A stretch of DNA of 64,000 bases from Kiloniella sp. EL199 (GCF_900313065.1 NZ_OMPU01000004.1:137474-201473); one strand, 5' to 3'; shown: positions 8,688 through 18,259, counted from the first letter of the stretch. Notes: generated from the letters alone by a model not told the origin. Made by a program: numbers and translations.

Positions 8688-10835
8688 TCAATTTCTGGCT
8701 CGTTCAACAGAGTTAACAACAGACATAGCCCGAAGTGCAGCGGTAATATCAGCCAGATGCTTTACATCTGTAACCTCAACATCAATCCTCATTTCAAAAA
8801 AATCCATTGAACGATGTACAATCTTCAAATTACTGATATTTCCCTGATTTTTACCAATAACAACCGACAGGCTACCAAGGCAACCGGGTTCATTGGCCAC
8901 AATCAGCTTGAGACGACCCGTATGTTGCGGGCTTTCGACTTCCATGGAATCCCAGGAAACATCAATCCATCGTTCTGGCGTATCCTGATAGTTTACCAGA
9001 TTATCACAATCTATCGTATGAATTGTAACCCCTTTACCCGTGGTAACAATCCCAACGATACGATCCCCAGGCAATGGGTGGCAGCAACGGGCATAGTGCA
9101 CGGCCATTCCCGGAATAAGACCTTTAATGGGAAGCGCATTGTCTTTTGTACCTGATGCTTTTTGTTTCTTACGTTGTGTGCCTGGGCTTGGGGATTTCGG
9201 TAGAACTCGTGCGCCGGGATAAACCGCGACAAGTACTTCACGGGCCGTATGATGCCCTTGCCCAACGCTGACATAAAGATCTTCGGATTGATCCATATGA
9301 AACTTGCCGAGAATGCCTTCAATACCTTTTTCCGTAAACTCGTAGCCTTCCTGGCGAAAAATTTTCTGAACCATCTGATGACCAAGAGAGCTGTATTGAT
9401 CACGCTCCTGAAGCCTTATATAGCGACGGATACAGGCTTTGGCTTTACCGGAAACAACAAATTTTTCCCAATCGGGTGAAGGGCTTTGGTTCTTTGATGT
9501 TAAAATTTGAACCTGATCACCATTATGCAGAATGGATCTAAAGGGAACCATGCGTCCGTTGACTTTTGCACCGACGCAGGTGTTTCCAACCTCGGTATGG
9601 ACGGCATAGGCAAAATCAATCGGGGTTGAGCCGTTGGGCAGGGAAAGTAATGCTCCTTTAGGGGTAAAGCAGAAAACCTGATCCTGAAACATTTCCATCT
9701 TGGTATGTTCCAGAAACTCTTCCGGGTTTGAAGCATGATCCAGAATATCTAGGAGTTCGCGAAGCCAACGGTATTGACGCCCTTCCATATGCTCACCGCC
9801 TTGCTTGTAAGACCAGTGAGCAGCAACACCCATTTCCGCAATATCATGCATTTCTGCCGTGCGGATTTGTATTTCAATCTTGTGTTTTTCCGGGCCAATC
9901 ACACAGGTATGGATTGATTTATAACCATTGGGCTTTGGTGTGGATATATAATCTTTGAAGCGACCGGGAACCACGGGGTAACTACCGTGTATTACCCCCA
10001 ATGCCTGATAGCAGTTGGCCATATCTTTAACGATAAGCCGGAATGCCATAATATCTGAAAGCTGTTCAAAGGTGACAGCTTTGCGCTGCATTTTTTTCCA
10101 GATTGAATATGGCGCTTTCAGGCGCCCAAAAACTTCCCCTTCAATCCCCTGGGTTTTTATCACCCTGTTAAGTTCATCAATAATCTTTTTGGCAAGATTA
10201 TCTTCATCTTCACCTTTGAGGAATTCCAGACGCTTAACAATAGATTCCCGTGCTTCAGGATTAAGTTCGGCAAAGGAAAGATCTTCCAGTTGATCTTTGA
10301 ATCTATGCATACCGATACGTTCGGCCAAGGGGGCATAGATGTCCATTGTTTCTCGGGCAATCCGGCGACGTTTCTCTTCTTTTTTAATATACTTAAGCGT
10401 TTGCATGTTGTGCAAACGGTCCGCCAGTTTTACCAATAATACCCTGATGTCATCAGACATGGCGAGTACAAGTTTCCGGAAGTTTTCGGCGTATTTACTT
10501 TCTTCTGATTGAAGTTCGAGGCGTGTAAGTTTTGTTACGCCATCAACAAGTCTGGCAATGTGAGTGCCGAATGCTTTTTCAACTGTTTCCAGGCTGGCTT
10601 CTGTGTCTTCAACGACATCATGCAACAAGGCTGTGATAATGGAATTATGATCCAGCTTGAGATCAGTAAGAATACCTGCGACTTCAACAGGATGTGAGAA
10701 ATAAGGATCGCCAGATGCTCGTTTCTGTGATCCATGATATTTGGTCGCAAAAACGTATGCTCTGTTTATAGCATCTTCATCTGCGTCATGATCATACGAT
10801 TTAACGCGCTCAACCAACTCAAACTGACGGATCAT
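8688..10835 (-). CDS. Bifunctional (p)ppGpp synthetase/hydrolase, RelA/SpoT homologue
   Basis: A 715-residue cytoplasmic stringent-response enzyme that makes and degrades (p)ppGpp. The HD hydrolase domain carries ALLHDVVEDTE with H72/D73 and E76/D77. The synthetase domain follows, with RFKDYISTPKPNGYKSIHT around residue 290. A TGS domain (CFTPKGALLSLPNGST, about 390) and a C-terminal ACT domain (last 80 residues) complete the long-RSH layout. The intact HD motif indicates that hydrolase activity is kept, as expected for the single Rsh of alphaproteobacteria. rpoZ, encoding the omega subunit that forms part of a ppGpp site on RNA polymerase, lies just upstream, a widely conserved neighbourhood. 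Often named spoT, relA or rsh. Confidence 0.96.
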   Translation of the reverse strand: MIRQFELVERVKSYDHDADEDAINRAYVFATKYHGSQKRASGDPYFSHPVEVAGILTDLKLDHNSIITALLHDVVEDTEASLETVEKAFGTHIARLVDGVTKLTRLELQSEESKYAENFRKLVLAMSDDIRVLLVKLADRLHNMQTLKYIKKEEKRRRIARETMDIYAPLAERIGMHRFKDQLEDLSFAELNPEARESIVKRLEFLKGEDEDNLAKKIIDELNRVIKTQGIEGEVFGRLKAPYSIWKKMQRKAVTFEQLSDIMAFRLIVKDMANCYQALGVIHGSYPVVPGRFKDYISTPKPNGYKSIHTCVIGPEKHKIEIQIRTAEMHDIAEMGVAAHWSYKQGGEHMEGRQYRWLRELLDILDHASNPEEFLEHTKMEMFQDQVFCFTPKGALLSLPNGSTPIDFAYAVHTEVGNTCVGAKVNGRMVPFRSILHNGDQVQILTSKNQSPSPDWEKFVVSGKAKACIRRYIRLQERDQYSSLGHQMVQKIFRQEGYEFTEKGIEGILGKFHMDQSEDLYVSVGQGHHTAREVLVAVYPGARVLPKSPSPGTQRKKQKASGTKDNALPIKGLIPGMAVHYARCCHPLPGDRIVGIVTTGKGVTIHTIDCDNLVNYQDTPERWIDVSWDSMEVESPQHTGRLKLIVANEPGCLGSLSVVIGKNQGNISNLKIVHRSMDFFEMRIDVEVTDVKHLADITAALRAMSVVNSVERARN

Positions 10836-10861
10836 TGTGGATCAAACAGCCCTTATGCAAA

Positions 10862-10926
10862 AATATAGCCTTCCAGAAAATGATACGCCGGGAAAAGGCG
10901 TAGGCCAAGCTCTGGAAGGCTATATT
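10862..10926 (-). terminator. Nested inverted repeat between rpoZ and the RSH gene
   Basis: Two perfect 16-base arms, AATATAGCCTTCCAGA (10862-10877) and its reverse complement (10911-10926), enclose a second small hairpin ACGCC / GGCGT (10885-10901). On the minus strand the outer arm runs into a short T tract, so it can act as the rpoZ terminator or attenuator ahead of the RSH gene, whose start is 26 bases further on. It is longer and more structured than an ordinary terminator. Confidence 0.7.
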
Positions 10927-10955
10927 CTTAGAATTATTTGCTAAACTGGGTTTAT

Positions 10956-11330
10956 TTACTCAGAATCTTTAGCAAGTTCGGTTGGCGTATCTTCAACAGA
11001 CATACCATCTGCGTTTGCATACTGTTCGCCAGCATCAGCAGAGATAAGCGCTTCTGGGCCAATTGCATCAAACTCTGGCTCATCTTCGTCAACTTCAGAA
11101 AACGCGGCCTGTTTTTGGAGACCTTGCACCAATGAAGACTTCACAGCATCAAGGCTAATTGTTTCTTCTGCGATTTCGCGAAGAGAAACGACCGCATTTT
11201 TATCGTTATCCCGCTCTACAGTAAGAGGAGCGCCAGATACGATTTCCCTTGCGCGTTGGGCTGAAAGCATAACAAGTTCAAAGCGATTAGGAACTTTTTC
11301 TACACAATCTTCGACTGTGACGCGTGCCAT
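10956..11330 (-). CDS. rpoZ: RNA polymerase omega subunit
   Basis: A 124-residue omega subunit, which helps assemble RNA polymerase on the beta-prime subunit and contributes to ppGpp binding in proteobacteria. The start at 11330 gives [20 protein letters not shown], the canonical N-terminus, followed by [10 protein letters not shown] longer reading frame reaches 11414 but has no family support. The C-terminal half is acidic ([13 protein letters not shown]) and probably disordered, as in many alphaproteobacterial omegas. It lies between folK and the RSH gene. Confidence 0.95.
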   Translation of the reverse strand: MARVTVEDCVEKVPNRFELVMLSAQRAREIVSGAPLTVERDNDKNAVVSLREIAEETISLDAVKSSLVQGLQKQAAFSEVDEDEPEFDAIGPEALISADAGEQYANADGMSVEDTPTELAKDSE

Positions 11331-11461
11331 AGATGATAACTCCAGTAGTCGTAGTTCACCCTTCAACAGGGTATTGAATCGATGCAATATATGAAGCGGT
11401 TCATAAGAACGCAAGGATAATCAACATTATCCAGTTAAAAAACTTTATAAGAACAAATTGC

Positions 11462-11974
11462 TTAATTTTCCATAGAACTGTCCGAATATTCAGTTGTTTC
11501 CTGATCGACAGGTATGGACAGGGAGAGCTCTTTTGCTGTTTTGCCTATAACAGGATGAAGCCAGTCTTCATCAATATCCATTAAAGGCAAAAGAACGAAA
11601 GCCCGTTCATGCATGCGTGGATGAGGAACAACAAGATGATCCCCCGGAGAGCTTATAAAATCATTATAGGCAATTATATCCAAATCAAGTATGCGTGGCG
11701 CGTTAATAAAAGGCCTGACACGTCCAAACTCGTTTTCGATACTATGCAGTAACTTCAAGAGTTCATCAGGCTTTAAATCCGTTTTAATTTGCGCAACAGC
11801 ATTCACATACCAAGGAGCATCTGAAACAGGTACTGGCGCTGTTTTTAACCATCTTGATTGCTTTACTATTTCAACCCCAAGCTCTTCTAGTCTGGAAAGA
11901 GCTTTCTGGCATGTTTGCAAAGGCAGACCGTATTTAGGACTTTCGAGATTGGCCCCGATTGCAATAATAATCAC
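11462..11974 (-). CDS. folK: 6-hydroxymethyl-7,8-dihydropterin pyrophosphokinase
   Basis: A 170-residue enzyme that transfers pyrophosphate from ATP to 6-hydroxymethyl-dihydropterin in folate synthesis. The HPPK signature is visible as GRVRPFINAPRILDLDII, and VVPHPRMHERAFVL is the second conserved block. I chose the GTG at 11974 (reading MIIIAIGANLES) because it matches the family N-terminus and AGGAA lies about six bases upstream. An ATG at 12010 would add 12 residues without a clear ribosome binding site. It is in the same direction as rpoZ with a 131-base gap. folP is not nearby. Confidence 0.92.
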   Translation of the reverse strand: MIIIAIGANLESPKYGLPLQTCQKALSRLEELGVEIVKQSRWLKTAPVPVSDAPWYVNAVAQIKTDLKPDELLKLLHSIENEFGRVRPFINAPRILDLDIIAYNDFISSPGDHLVVPHPRMHERAFVLLPLMDIDEDWLHPVIGKTAKELSLSIPVDQETTEYSDSSMEN

Positions 11975-12071
11975 TTTGATTCCTAGCTTAAAATGGTGTT
12001 CAGTATTCACAGTCTGAAAAGTTAATTATCATACCTTGGCAAAACTTAAAGTCGAATGATTGAGAAACAAT

Positions 12072-13109
12072 TTAAGGATACAGTGACTTCCTATAGGCAG
12101 AAGGGCTCATCCCCATACTTGCTTTGAAATCTCGGCTAAAATGGGCGCTGTCAGAAAAACCCAGGCAAAATGCGATTGAGGTTAGAGAGTTTTTTTTCTG
12201 AGAAAGCATTTTACATGCAAACTGAATTCGAATGAGTCTGATTAATTTCGAAAAGCTTAGATCGGACATGGTTAAAAGGCGTTGTAGAGAGCGAATGGAA
12301 TACCCCATTTCCCATGCGACATCTTCAATTTTCCACACTCTACTAATATCATTGGCAACATGTTGAGTTATCTTTTTCACCTTATCCTGATTTTGCAACA
12401 AGGTGATCGGCGGGAGTTCAAAATCAAATTCTTTTTGAATATTATCATTATCAATTTTCCGAGGCATAATTTTGTGCCAGGAAATCAACCAACGACTTGT
12501 ATCGAGATTGTATATAGAAACAGGATTATCTGTGTGTAAAGTGAACTGATGCTTCTCTCTGACCTTATGCCATTCCCCATTTTTATCCGGCATATAACAT
12601 TCTAAACTTTGACAACCTATTGCTTCAAGCAAGGCAATCATCACGCCACAAATTAGCAAATTTTCTGGTATACTTGGTTGATATCCCTCAATGCCATAAC
12701 GTGTAAAGCTCGCCGAGCAATCAGACTGTTTTTCTATTCTTACCCTGTTCGTTGAATGCGCATATCTCTCAAATCGGTTCCACTTATCAAACAGAACCTT
12801 AGGTGTTCGAGACCTTAGGGCATAATACCAAACAGGATCATACTCGATTGTATCAATTGCTTGCCCAAGAGACAGCAAAGCAATGGCGCCTGCTTTTTCC
12901 AACAGTGTTTTTAGAAGCTCTCTTTTCATATCTGCGGAAACATAAGCATTACGAACAGGGTCTGGTGTTGGCTCTGCTGCAGCTAATAATTCAGGGTAGT
13001 CAGATTTTATTTGCCCTTGAATAAGCGCACTCAAACTGGCTTTTGCAAAATTCTTAATATTCCCCTCCCCTTCAAATCTAAAATTTGTCTTTTCAGAACA
13101 AATCATCAT
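12072..13109 (-). CDS. AraC-family transcriptional regulator
   Basis: About 345 residues. The C-terminal ~100 residues are a double helix-turn-helix of the AraC/XylS type: VAWEMGYSIRSLQRLLT for the first and SIAFCLGFSDSAHFSRDFKASMGMSPSAYR for the second, the classical signature. The N-terminal ~240 residues resemble the ligand-binding half of the AraC arabinose-binding-like group, but I cannot name the ligand. The likely ATG (13109, or the adjacent 13106) lies inside the end of the molybdenum hydroxylase gene, overlapping it by 17 bases, so the two are probably translationally coupled. A strong GGGGAGGGG lies about 20 codons further in without a usual start codon after it, so the start is uncertain. 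It probably responds to the hydroxylase's substrate or product. Confidence 0.85.
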   Translation of the reverse strand: MMICSEKTNFRFEGEGNIKNFAKASLSALIQGQIKSDYPELLAAAEPTPDPVRNAYVSADMKRELLKTLLEKAGAIALLSLGQAIDTIEYDPVWYYALRSRTPKVLFDKWNRFERYAHSTNRVRIEKQSDCSASFTRYGIEGYQPSIPENLLICGVMIALLEAIGCQSLECYMPDKNGEWHKVREKHQFTLHTDNPVSIYNLDTSRWLISWHKIMPRKIDNDNIQKEFDFELPPITLLQNQDKVKKITQHVANDISRVWKIEDVAWEMGYSIRSLQRLLTMSDLSFSKLIRLIRIQFACKMLSQKKNSLTSIAFCLGFSDSAHFSRDFKASMGMSPSAYRKSLYP

Positions 13110-15309
13110 ATGTAATTGGCAAATCCCGAATTCGTACACTTGTCGCATTAAAAACAGCATTAGCAATGGCGGCTGCCACAGGCCCCAAAGCGGCTTCACC
13201 GGCACCTGTGGCCGGTTTATCGGATTTCACTAATTCAATGTTTATTTCTGGGCATTCGTCATGTCGTAAAATCTGATAACCATCAAAGTTGTTTTCAACA
13301 ACGTGCCCCTCATCAAACGTTACCCTTTCTTTTATCGCCATACTGCATCCCCAAACAAGATTTCCCATTATCTGGTTTTTAACCTGTTGCGGATTGATAA
13401 TTGCCCCGCAATCTTGGACACAGTTAATTTTACGGATGAAAATATTTCCTTCAGAATGATCTATATCGACCTGAACAGCAACGGCAACAGGCGTTTGATT
13501 TTTATAGACAGCGCAAGCTATGCCATACCCATAATCCCGCTCTATAGAGTTTACAGATTGCTGTGAGCGCTCTTGAAGGCCAGATTTCATTTTTTCCAAG
13601 GTTATCAGGGTGTTTTTTAAACGCTCATGATTTGGTGATAGATTGTAAAGGCGAAAATCTAATGGATCAATTCCAGCTTCATATGCAAGCTCATCCATCA
13701 TACTTTCGATTGCAAAACAATTAGGAGCAGAACCCAGCCCGCGCCAAGCGCCAATTGGTACCTCAGTTCTTATATCAGAATATCGGATACGTTGATTAAC
13801 TATGCCATAGGGATGAAGGCTCCCTCTGGCAGTTCCTTCATCTGCTTTAAAGCTATCAACAACCCATGCTATCGAGTTTGGGATGGGACCTGTTATAATC
13901 GGGGCAGATGCAAAATCATGCTGCCAATAAGCTATACTACCGTTTGCAGTAACTCCGGCTTCGATGGAATGAGAATAAGGCGGTTGGAAATAGTTGTTTT
14001 GAAACTCGTCTTCTCTTGACCACTCCACCTTCACGGGCTTGCCGACAAGCCTGGATAATAGAGCGGCTTCCTCGGCAGGTTGACACAAAACGCGTCCACC
14101 AAATCCCCCGCCAACGCGCAATGAGTGAACAATGACATCATTAAGATCACTGCCAAGTAGTTTTGCAACTCTGCTTTTTACAAAAAAGGGATCCTGGCTC
14201 CCACACCAGATTTCAACTTTATCCTGCTGGACCCACGCTGTGGCAGCACGAACCTCCATTGATGCATGTGCCATACAGGGGGTTGAATAATTTGATTTTA
14301 TGATCTTTGCGTTTGGGGGTAATGTTTCACTATCACCTTTTTCAACAAGAATGTGCTCTAAGTCTTTATTATTTTTTATTTTCGCTACATTTATCTTACT
14401 GAGTAATTCAGTCGTATTAATGCTAGATGATCGCCAAATTACATCTATTTCTTCAACGGCCAAACGCAGCGAAATGGGATCTGTCGCGACAACGGCAACC
14501 AGATTTTCCTCTATTTGTTTCTTAACTCTAATAACACCATTTATATCCTGCACATTATTCAGGTGAGCACTTTCGATTTTCACTCCTAATGCAGGGGGTC
14601 GAAAAAAATGCCCAAACACTGTATCCGGTATTTTAAAATCACGGGCATAGATCTCTGTCCCTGTAACAATGTTTTTCATTGTTGTAGAAACTCTATCATG
14701 TCCAATATGAAGTTTGCTTCTGGAACTTTGCAGGGAATATAGTTTTACGTTTTTAACTTCTATCGGATCCGGAACATTGAGAAGAATAGGTTCATCAGAA
14801 ACCAAATCATGATAAAGAATTATACGATCATCCTCTATCTTGAAGCCATTATAAGCATCACTTATTTTGTCAACTTCAATTCCGGCAAGACTAGCGGCTC
14901 TCCCTCTCAATGCTTCGCGCATATGCGCTGCGCCATAGGCGACAGGTTGCCAAAATTTGGCAATCCCCTCTGATCCGACAGTCATTTTAAAAGGGGGCAC
15001 TTGCTCTGTGGAAGCGGTCAAACATTCTATGTCTGCAAAATCAACATTCAACTCTTCGGCAACAACTTGGCTGAGACCTGTTGTTGTGCCCTGCCCCATC
15101 TCTATTCTGGGACAGAAAAATTTTACCTTGCCTGATGGCAAGAGTTGGAACCAATAAAAAGCATCCTCAGAAACAGGATCAGATGTTGAAGGTAAAGCAG
15201 GTAAAATTGAGCTACAGGAACTCAGAAGGGTCATGCCAACCGCTGACCATCCTGTCGCCTTTAAAAGTTGTCGTCTAGACAGAGAAATATCTTTAATCGA
15301 ATTAACCAT
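13093..15309 (-). CDS. Molybdopterin-binding subunit, IorB-like aldehyde/isoquinoline oxidoreductase
   Basis: A 738-residue large subunit of the xanthine dehydrogenase superfamily, closest in layout to isoquinoline 1-oxidoreductase IorB-type enzymes, which hydroxylate N-heterocycles or oxidise aldehydes with water as oxygen donor. The N-terminus has a Tat signal (SRRQLLKATGWSAVGMTLLSSC), so the enzyme is exported folded to the periplasm; the following Cys could be lipidated. Cofactor motifs include EMGQGTTTGLSQV, RVGGGFGGR and the active-site glutamate loop GAGEAALGPVAAAIANAV near the end. There is no FAD subunit gene, so electrons probably leave through the FeS subunit to a cytochrome or quinone. 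The small subunit gene starts 4 bases upstream and an AraC regulator overlaps the end. Confidence 0.9.
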   Translation of the reverse strand: MVNSIKDISLSRRQLLKATGWSAVGMTLLSSCSSILPALPSTSDPVSEDAFYWFQLLPSGKVKFFCPRIEMGQGTTTGLSQVVAEELNVDFADIECLTASTEQVPPFKMTVGSEGIAKFWQPVAYGAAHMREALRGRAASLAGIEVDKISDAYNGFKIEDDRIILYHDLVSDEPILLNVPDPIEVKNVKLYSLQSSRSKLHIGHDRVSTTMKNIVTGTEIYARDFKIPDTVFGHFFRPPALGVKIESAHLNNVQDINGVIRVKKQIEENLVAVVATDPISLRLAVEEIDVIWRSSSINTTELLSKINVAKIKNNKDLEHILVEKGDSETLPPNAKIIKSNYSTPCMAHASMEVRAATAWVQQDKVEIWCGSQDPFFVKSRVAKLLGSDLNDVIVHSLRVGGGFGGRVLCQPAEEAALLSRLVGKPVKVEWSREDEFQNNYFQPPYSHSIEAGVTANGSIAYWQHDFASAPIITGPIPNSIAWVVDSFKADEGTARGSLHPYGIVNQRIRYSDIRTEVPIGAWRGLGSAPNCFAIESMMDELAYEAGIDPLDFRLYNLSPNHERLKNTLITLEKMKSGLQERSQQSVNSIERDYGYGIACAVYKNQTPVAVAVQVDIDHSEGNIFIRKINCVQDCGAIINPQQVKNQIMGNLVWGCSMAIKERVTFDEGHVVENNFDGYQILRHDECPEINIELVKSDKPATGAGEAALGPVAAAIANAVFNATSVRIRDLPITYDDLF

Positions 15310-15312
15310 TAT

Positions 15313-15765
15313 TTAGCCCCCGCGAACAACTTCATTAATTGCAGCTTCAATTTTAGGGTAAGTGCCACAACGACACAGGTTCCCTGACATAGCGTTTCTA
15401 ATTTCAGCTGTAGATGGCTGGCTGTTTTCTTTTAACAATGCTGAAGCTGACATAAGTTGACCTGCCTGACAGTAACCGCATTGTGGAACAGCATTTTTAA
15501 TCCATATTTTTTGCAAAGGATGTAAACCGTTTACGGAAAGCCCTTCTATGGTTGTCACGGCTTGTCCATCAATTTCTTCTATTGAAGTTTGGCAGGCACG
15601 AACTGCCTGTCCATCAAGATGTACCGTACAGGCACCACAAAGCCCCTGCCCACATCCATACTTGGTTCCCGTCAAACCCAACACATCCCGCAAATAATTT
15701 AATAGAGATAAACTCTTGTGCTGTTCGGGGATCGTTAAATCGATTTTATTCACTGTGATCTTCAT
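15313..15765 (-). CDS. [2Fe-2S] subunit, IorA-like
   Basis: A 150-residue iron-sulfur subunit of a molybdenum hydroxylase. The plant-type cluster ligands are C38, C43, C46 and C58 ([18 protein letters not shown]). The second cluster ligands are C96, C99, C131 and C133 (QCGYCQAGQ and [10 protein letters not shown]). It has no export signal and probably travels to the periplasm with the Tat-targeted large subunit. It relays electrons from the molybdenum centre. It is the first gene of the iorA-iorB-araC unit, with a good ribosome binding site GGAGGT shortly upstream of the ATG. Confidence 0.92.
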   Translation of the reverse strand: MKITVNKIDLTIPEQHKSLSLLNYLRDVLGLTGTKYGCGQGLCGACTVHLDGQAVRACQTSIEEIDGQAVTTIEGLSVNGLHPLQKIWIKNAVPQCGYCQAGQLMSASALLKENSQPSTAEIRNAMSGNLCRCGTYPKIEAAINEVVRGG

Positions 15766-16131
15766 TCCTGACCTCCTGTTTCAAGTAGGTTAGGTGAAGT
15801 AGACGAGAGTTAATTTGATAATCACGCCAATATTTTGGAAACTGTATGCCAATCTTCCACAGGTAAAAAGTGTAGATTCAGAGATAATTCCTGTTACGTT
15901 AGAACGTCGTATTTATAACTCTCAAAAATCGCTAAATTTATAATTTAAATTACCTTTTATGTGTTTTTGCTTTAATTTGATTGTTGATAGGTGGTCAAAA
16001 AAGAGTAAGCTTAGGGCACGAAGGAAAGAATATAATTTCGCGGGATCCGTTATTTTTAAGAATATCTCGGTATAATCATCGTTAATTTATGTTCTGAATG
16101 TTATTTAAATATATTTTTTAAGGGTTTAAGA
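15766..16131. other. Divergent intergenic region, IorAB-like operon / NYN gene
   Basis: 366 AT-rich bases without a gene I can support. It must hold the promoters of the iorA-like operon (left, minus) and the NYN-domain gene (right, plus). Runs such as AAATTTATAATTTAAATT (about 15938-15955) are AT-rich and partly palindromic, but I could not assign an operator or terminator. Confidence 0.5.
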
Positions 16132-16779
16132 ATGAAATTTTATCCTCAGGAACGCGTTGCCCTTTTTATTGACGGATCTAACTTATATGCGACGGCGCGC
16201 GCGCTGGGATTTGATATTGATTACAAAAGGCTTTTATCGTTATTTGCGGAACAGTGCAGTCTTGTCCGTGCTTTTTATTACACAGCACTAATCGAAGATC
16301 AGGAATATTCTCCAATACGTCCACTCGTTGATTGGCTGGATTATAACGGTTACACAATGGTAACCAAGCCAGCCAAAGAGTTTACCGATGCGGCTGGACG
16401 CAAGAAAATCAAAGGTAATATGGATATTGAATTGGCAATTGATGTCATGGAAATGTCCGAACATATCGAACATATTGTTTTATTCTCTGGCGATGGTGAT
16501 TTCCGTCGCCTTATAGAAGCTGTTCAACGCAAAGGTGTTAAGGTAACGGTTGTCTCAACAGTCCGCAGCCAACCTTCTATGATTGCCGATGAACTTAGGC
16601 GTCAGGCAGATATCTTTCTGGATTTGATTGAACTCAAAGACGAAGTTGGTCGTAAGGTATCAGATAATCGTCCTGTTACTCCTAACCCTATTCAGGCCCT
16701 TGATGACCAGCCTGTTGATGAAGACTACGATGATGAATACTATGATGACGAAGACGATTACGATGAAGAACAGGATTAA
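16132..16779 (+). CDS. NYN-domain (LabA/DUF88) putative RNase
   Basis: A 215-residue protein of the LabA/DUF88 NYN group, a PIN-like nuclease fold. The acidic metal-site motifs are visible: ALFIDGSNLY (D14, N17), KGNMDIELAIDVM and LFSGDGDFRRLIEA. Family members are thought to cut RNA, but few have a defined role. The last ~30 residues are extremely acidic (DEDYDDEYYDDEDDYDEEQD), probably disordered. It lies convergent to smpB with a shared hairpin. NYN genes near smpB and rpoZ are common in alphaproteobacteria, which suggests a role in RNA quality control, though that is an inference. Confidence 0.88.
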   Translation: MKFYPQERVALFIDGSNLYATARALGFDIDYKRLLSLFAEQCSLVRAFYYTALIEDQEYSPIRPLVDWLDYNGYTMVTKPAKEFTDAAGRKKIKGNMDIELAIDVMEMSEHIEHIVLFSGDGDFRRLIEAVQRKGVKVTVVSTVRSQPSMIADELRRQADIFLDLIELKDEVGRKVSDNRPVTPNPIQALDDQPVDEDYDDEYYDDEDDYDEEQD

Positions 16780-16808
16780 TATCTTCGGTGTATTCAATCT
16801 GGAAATTA

Positions 16809-16838
16809 AAGGCTATCTGGTATAAATTAGATAGCCTT
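16809..16838. terminator. Bidirectional terminator between the NYN gene and smpB
   Basis: A perfect 10-bp stem AAGGCTATCT / AGATAGCCTT with a 10-base loop. It is followed by GTTTCTT on the plus strand and by TTAATTTCC on the minus strand. It lies between convergent genes and can end both transcripts. Confidence 0.8.
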
Positions 16839-16872
16839 GTTTCTTGGTATTGCCGACTGAAGCCTGCAAAAC

Positions 16873-17361
16873 TTATCCACGATCTCGTAAAATTCGAGAT
16901 TGCTGGCGTTTCCAATCTCTTTCTTTTTCCGTATGGCGCTTATCAACAGCCTTTTTACCACGAGCAAAGCCCAGGTTGATTTTGGCAATACCTCTGTCAT
17001 TGAAATAGAGAGACATGGGAACAATCGTGTACCCATCCCTGCGGCAGAGACTAATCATCTTTGCGAGTTCTTTACGGTGAACAAGTAATTTTCTATGACG
17101 TTTCGGTTCGTGATTAAAGCGATTTGCAGCTTCGTAAACGGGTATATTAGCATTAATCAAAAAGAATTCACCCTCTTCTTCACTGGCATAGGCTTCTTGT
17201 ATCGAAGCCTTGCCGGTGCGAAGAGATTTGACCTCTGTCCCTGTTAGAACAAGGCCAGCTTCCAGCGTATCTTCAATATTATAGTCGTATCGGGCGCGGC
17301 GGTTAACCGCGACCGTATTTCCTTTGCCAGAAGAAGTACTTTTCTTTTTTGACTTAGCCAT
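16873..17361 (-). CDS. smpB: SsrA-binding protein SmpB
   Basis: A 162-residue tmRNA-binding protein required for rescuing stalled ribosomes by trans-translation. The family motifs [34 protein letters not shown] and the basic C-terminal tail beginning [16 protein letters not shown] are all present. A Lys/Ser-rich N-terminal stretch of about 15 residues precedes the OB-fold. It follows dapA by four bases in the same direction, so they form one operon, a usual alphaproteobacterial pairing. The tmRNA gene is not in this window. Confidence 0.97.
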   Translation of the reverse strand: MAKSKKKSTSSGKGNTVAVNRRARYDYNIEDTLEAGLVLTGTEVKSLRTGKASIQEAYASEEEGEFFLINANIPVYEAANRFNHEPKRHRKLLVHRKELAKMISLCRRDGYTIVPMSLYFNDRGIAKINLGFARGKKAVDKRHTEKERDWKRQQSRILRDRG

Positions 17362-17365
17362 AAAC

Positions 17366-18259
17366 TTAACCGTCGATCAGGCCTGCATGTGCCATGGCTG
17401 CACGAACGCGATTTTCGGTTTCCTCGCTAACGGGAAGCAAAGGCAAGCGAAGTGTGTTTGTCCCCCACCCCAGAAGGTGCATACCGTATTTCACAGGTCC
17501 TGGGCTTGATTCAATAAAGAGAGCCTCATGTAAAGGTGTCAACAGATCATTAATCTTGCTCACCTTTTCAAAATCATTCGCCCACCAGGCTTCATGCAAT
17601 TCAGAGCAAAGTTTAGGTGCTACATTTGCTGTCACCGAAATACATCCGTGTCCGCCCAGAGACAGGAACGGAACGATGGTCGCATCTTCGCCACTTAAAA
17701 GCGTGAAGTCATCACCACATGCCAATCTGGTTCGTACTGGCAAAGCCAGATCAGCCGTTGCGTCTTTTACGCCCTGTATTCTCGGTAAATCTGACAAACG
17801 TTTTAGTGTGTCAACATCGACATTAACAATACTGCGGCCAGGCACGTCATACACAATAACAGGAATATCTGAATTATCGTGGATTGCTTTAAAGTGCTGA
17901 TACAAGCCTTCTTGTGAAGGTTTGTTGTAGTATGGCGTAACAACCAATGCAGCGTCTGCACCAACTTGCTGTGCGTGTTGTGTAAAATCAATTGCTTCGC
18001 GTGTAGAGTTTGAACCGGCACCAGCAATAACGGGTACCTTGCCCTTTGCAACTTCAAGACAGAGTTCTGTTACACGTTTATGTTCGTCGTGACCTAGGGT
18101 TGGCGATTCCCCCGTAGTTCCGACGGGGCATACCGCGTGGCTCCCTTGATCGATCTGCCACTGTACGAAGTCTTGAAACCGTTTCTCGTCAACATCACCA
18201 CTTTCAAGCATGGGCGTTGCGAGAGCAGGAAAAGAGCCTCTAAAAAGCGGGCCGGTCAT
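17366..18259 (-). CDS. dapA: 4-hydroxy-tetrahydrodipicolinate synthase
   Basis: A 297-residue TIM-barrel aldolase that condenses pyruvate with aspartate semialdehyde, the first committed step to lysine and meso-diaminopimelate. The pyruvate-binding motif GTTGESPTL (about residues 48-56), the tyrosine Y137 and the Schiff-base lysine K165 ([11 protein letters not shown]) are in place. Length is normal for the family. It is the first gene of the dapA-smpB operon and divergent from the lytic transglycosylase gene across about 250 bases. Confidence 0.96.
   Translation of the reverse strand: MTGPLFRGSFPALATPMLESGDVDEKRFQDFVQWQIDQGSHAVCPVGTTGESPTLGHDEHKRVTELCLEVAKGKVPVIAGAGSNSTREAIDFTQHAQQVGADAALVVTPYYNKPSQEGLYQHFKAIHDNSDIPVIVYDVPGRSIVNVDVDTLKRLSDLPRIQGVKDATADLALPVRTRLACGDDFTLLSGEDATIVPFLSLGGHGCISVTANVAPKLCSELHEAWWANDFEKVSKINDLLTPLHEALFIESSPGPVKYGMHLLGWGTNTLRLPLLPVSEETENRVRAAMAHAGLIDG

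Noticed and set aside
11415-11461. Possible upstream extension of rpoZ to position 11414
   Set aside because: The added 28 residues do not match omega subunits. The start at 11330 gives the canonical [10 protein letters not shown]-terminus.
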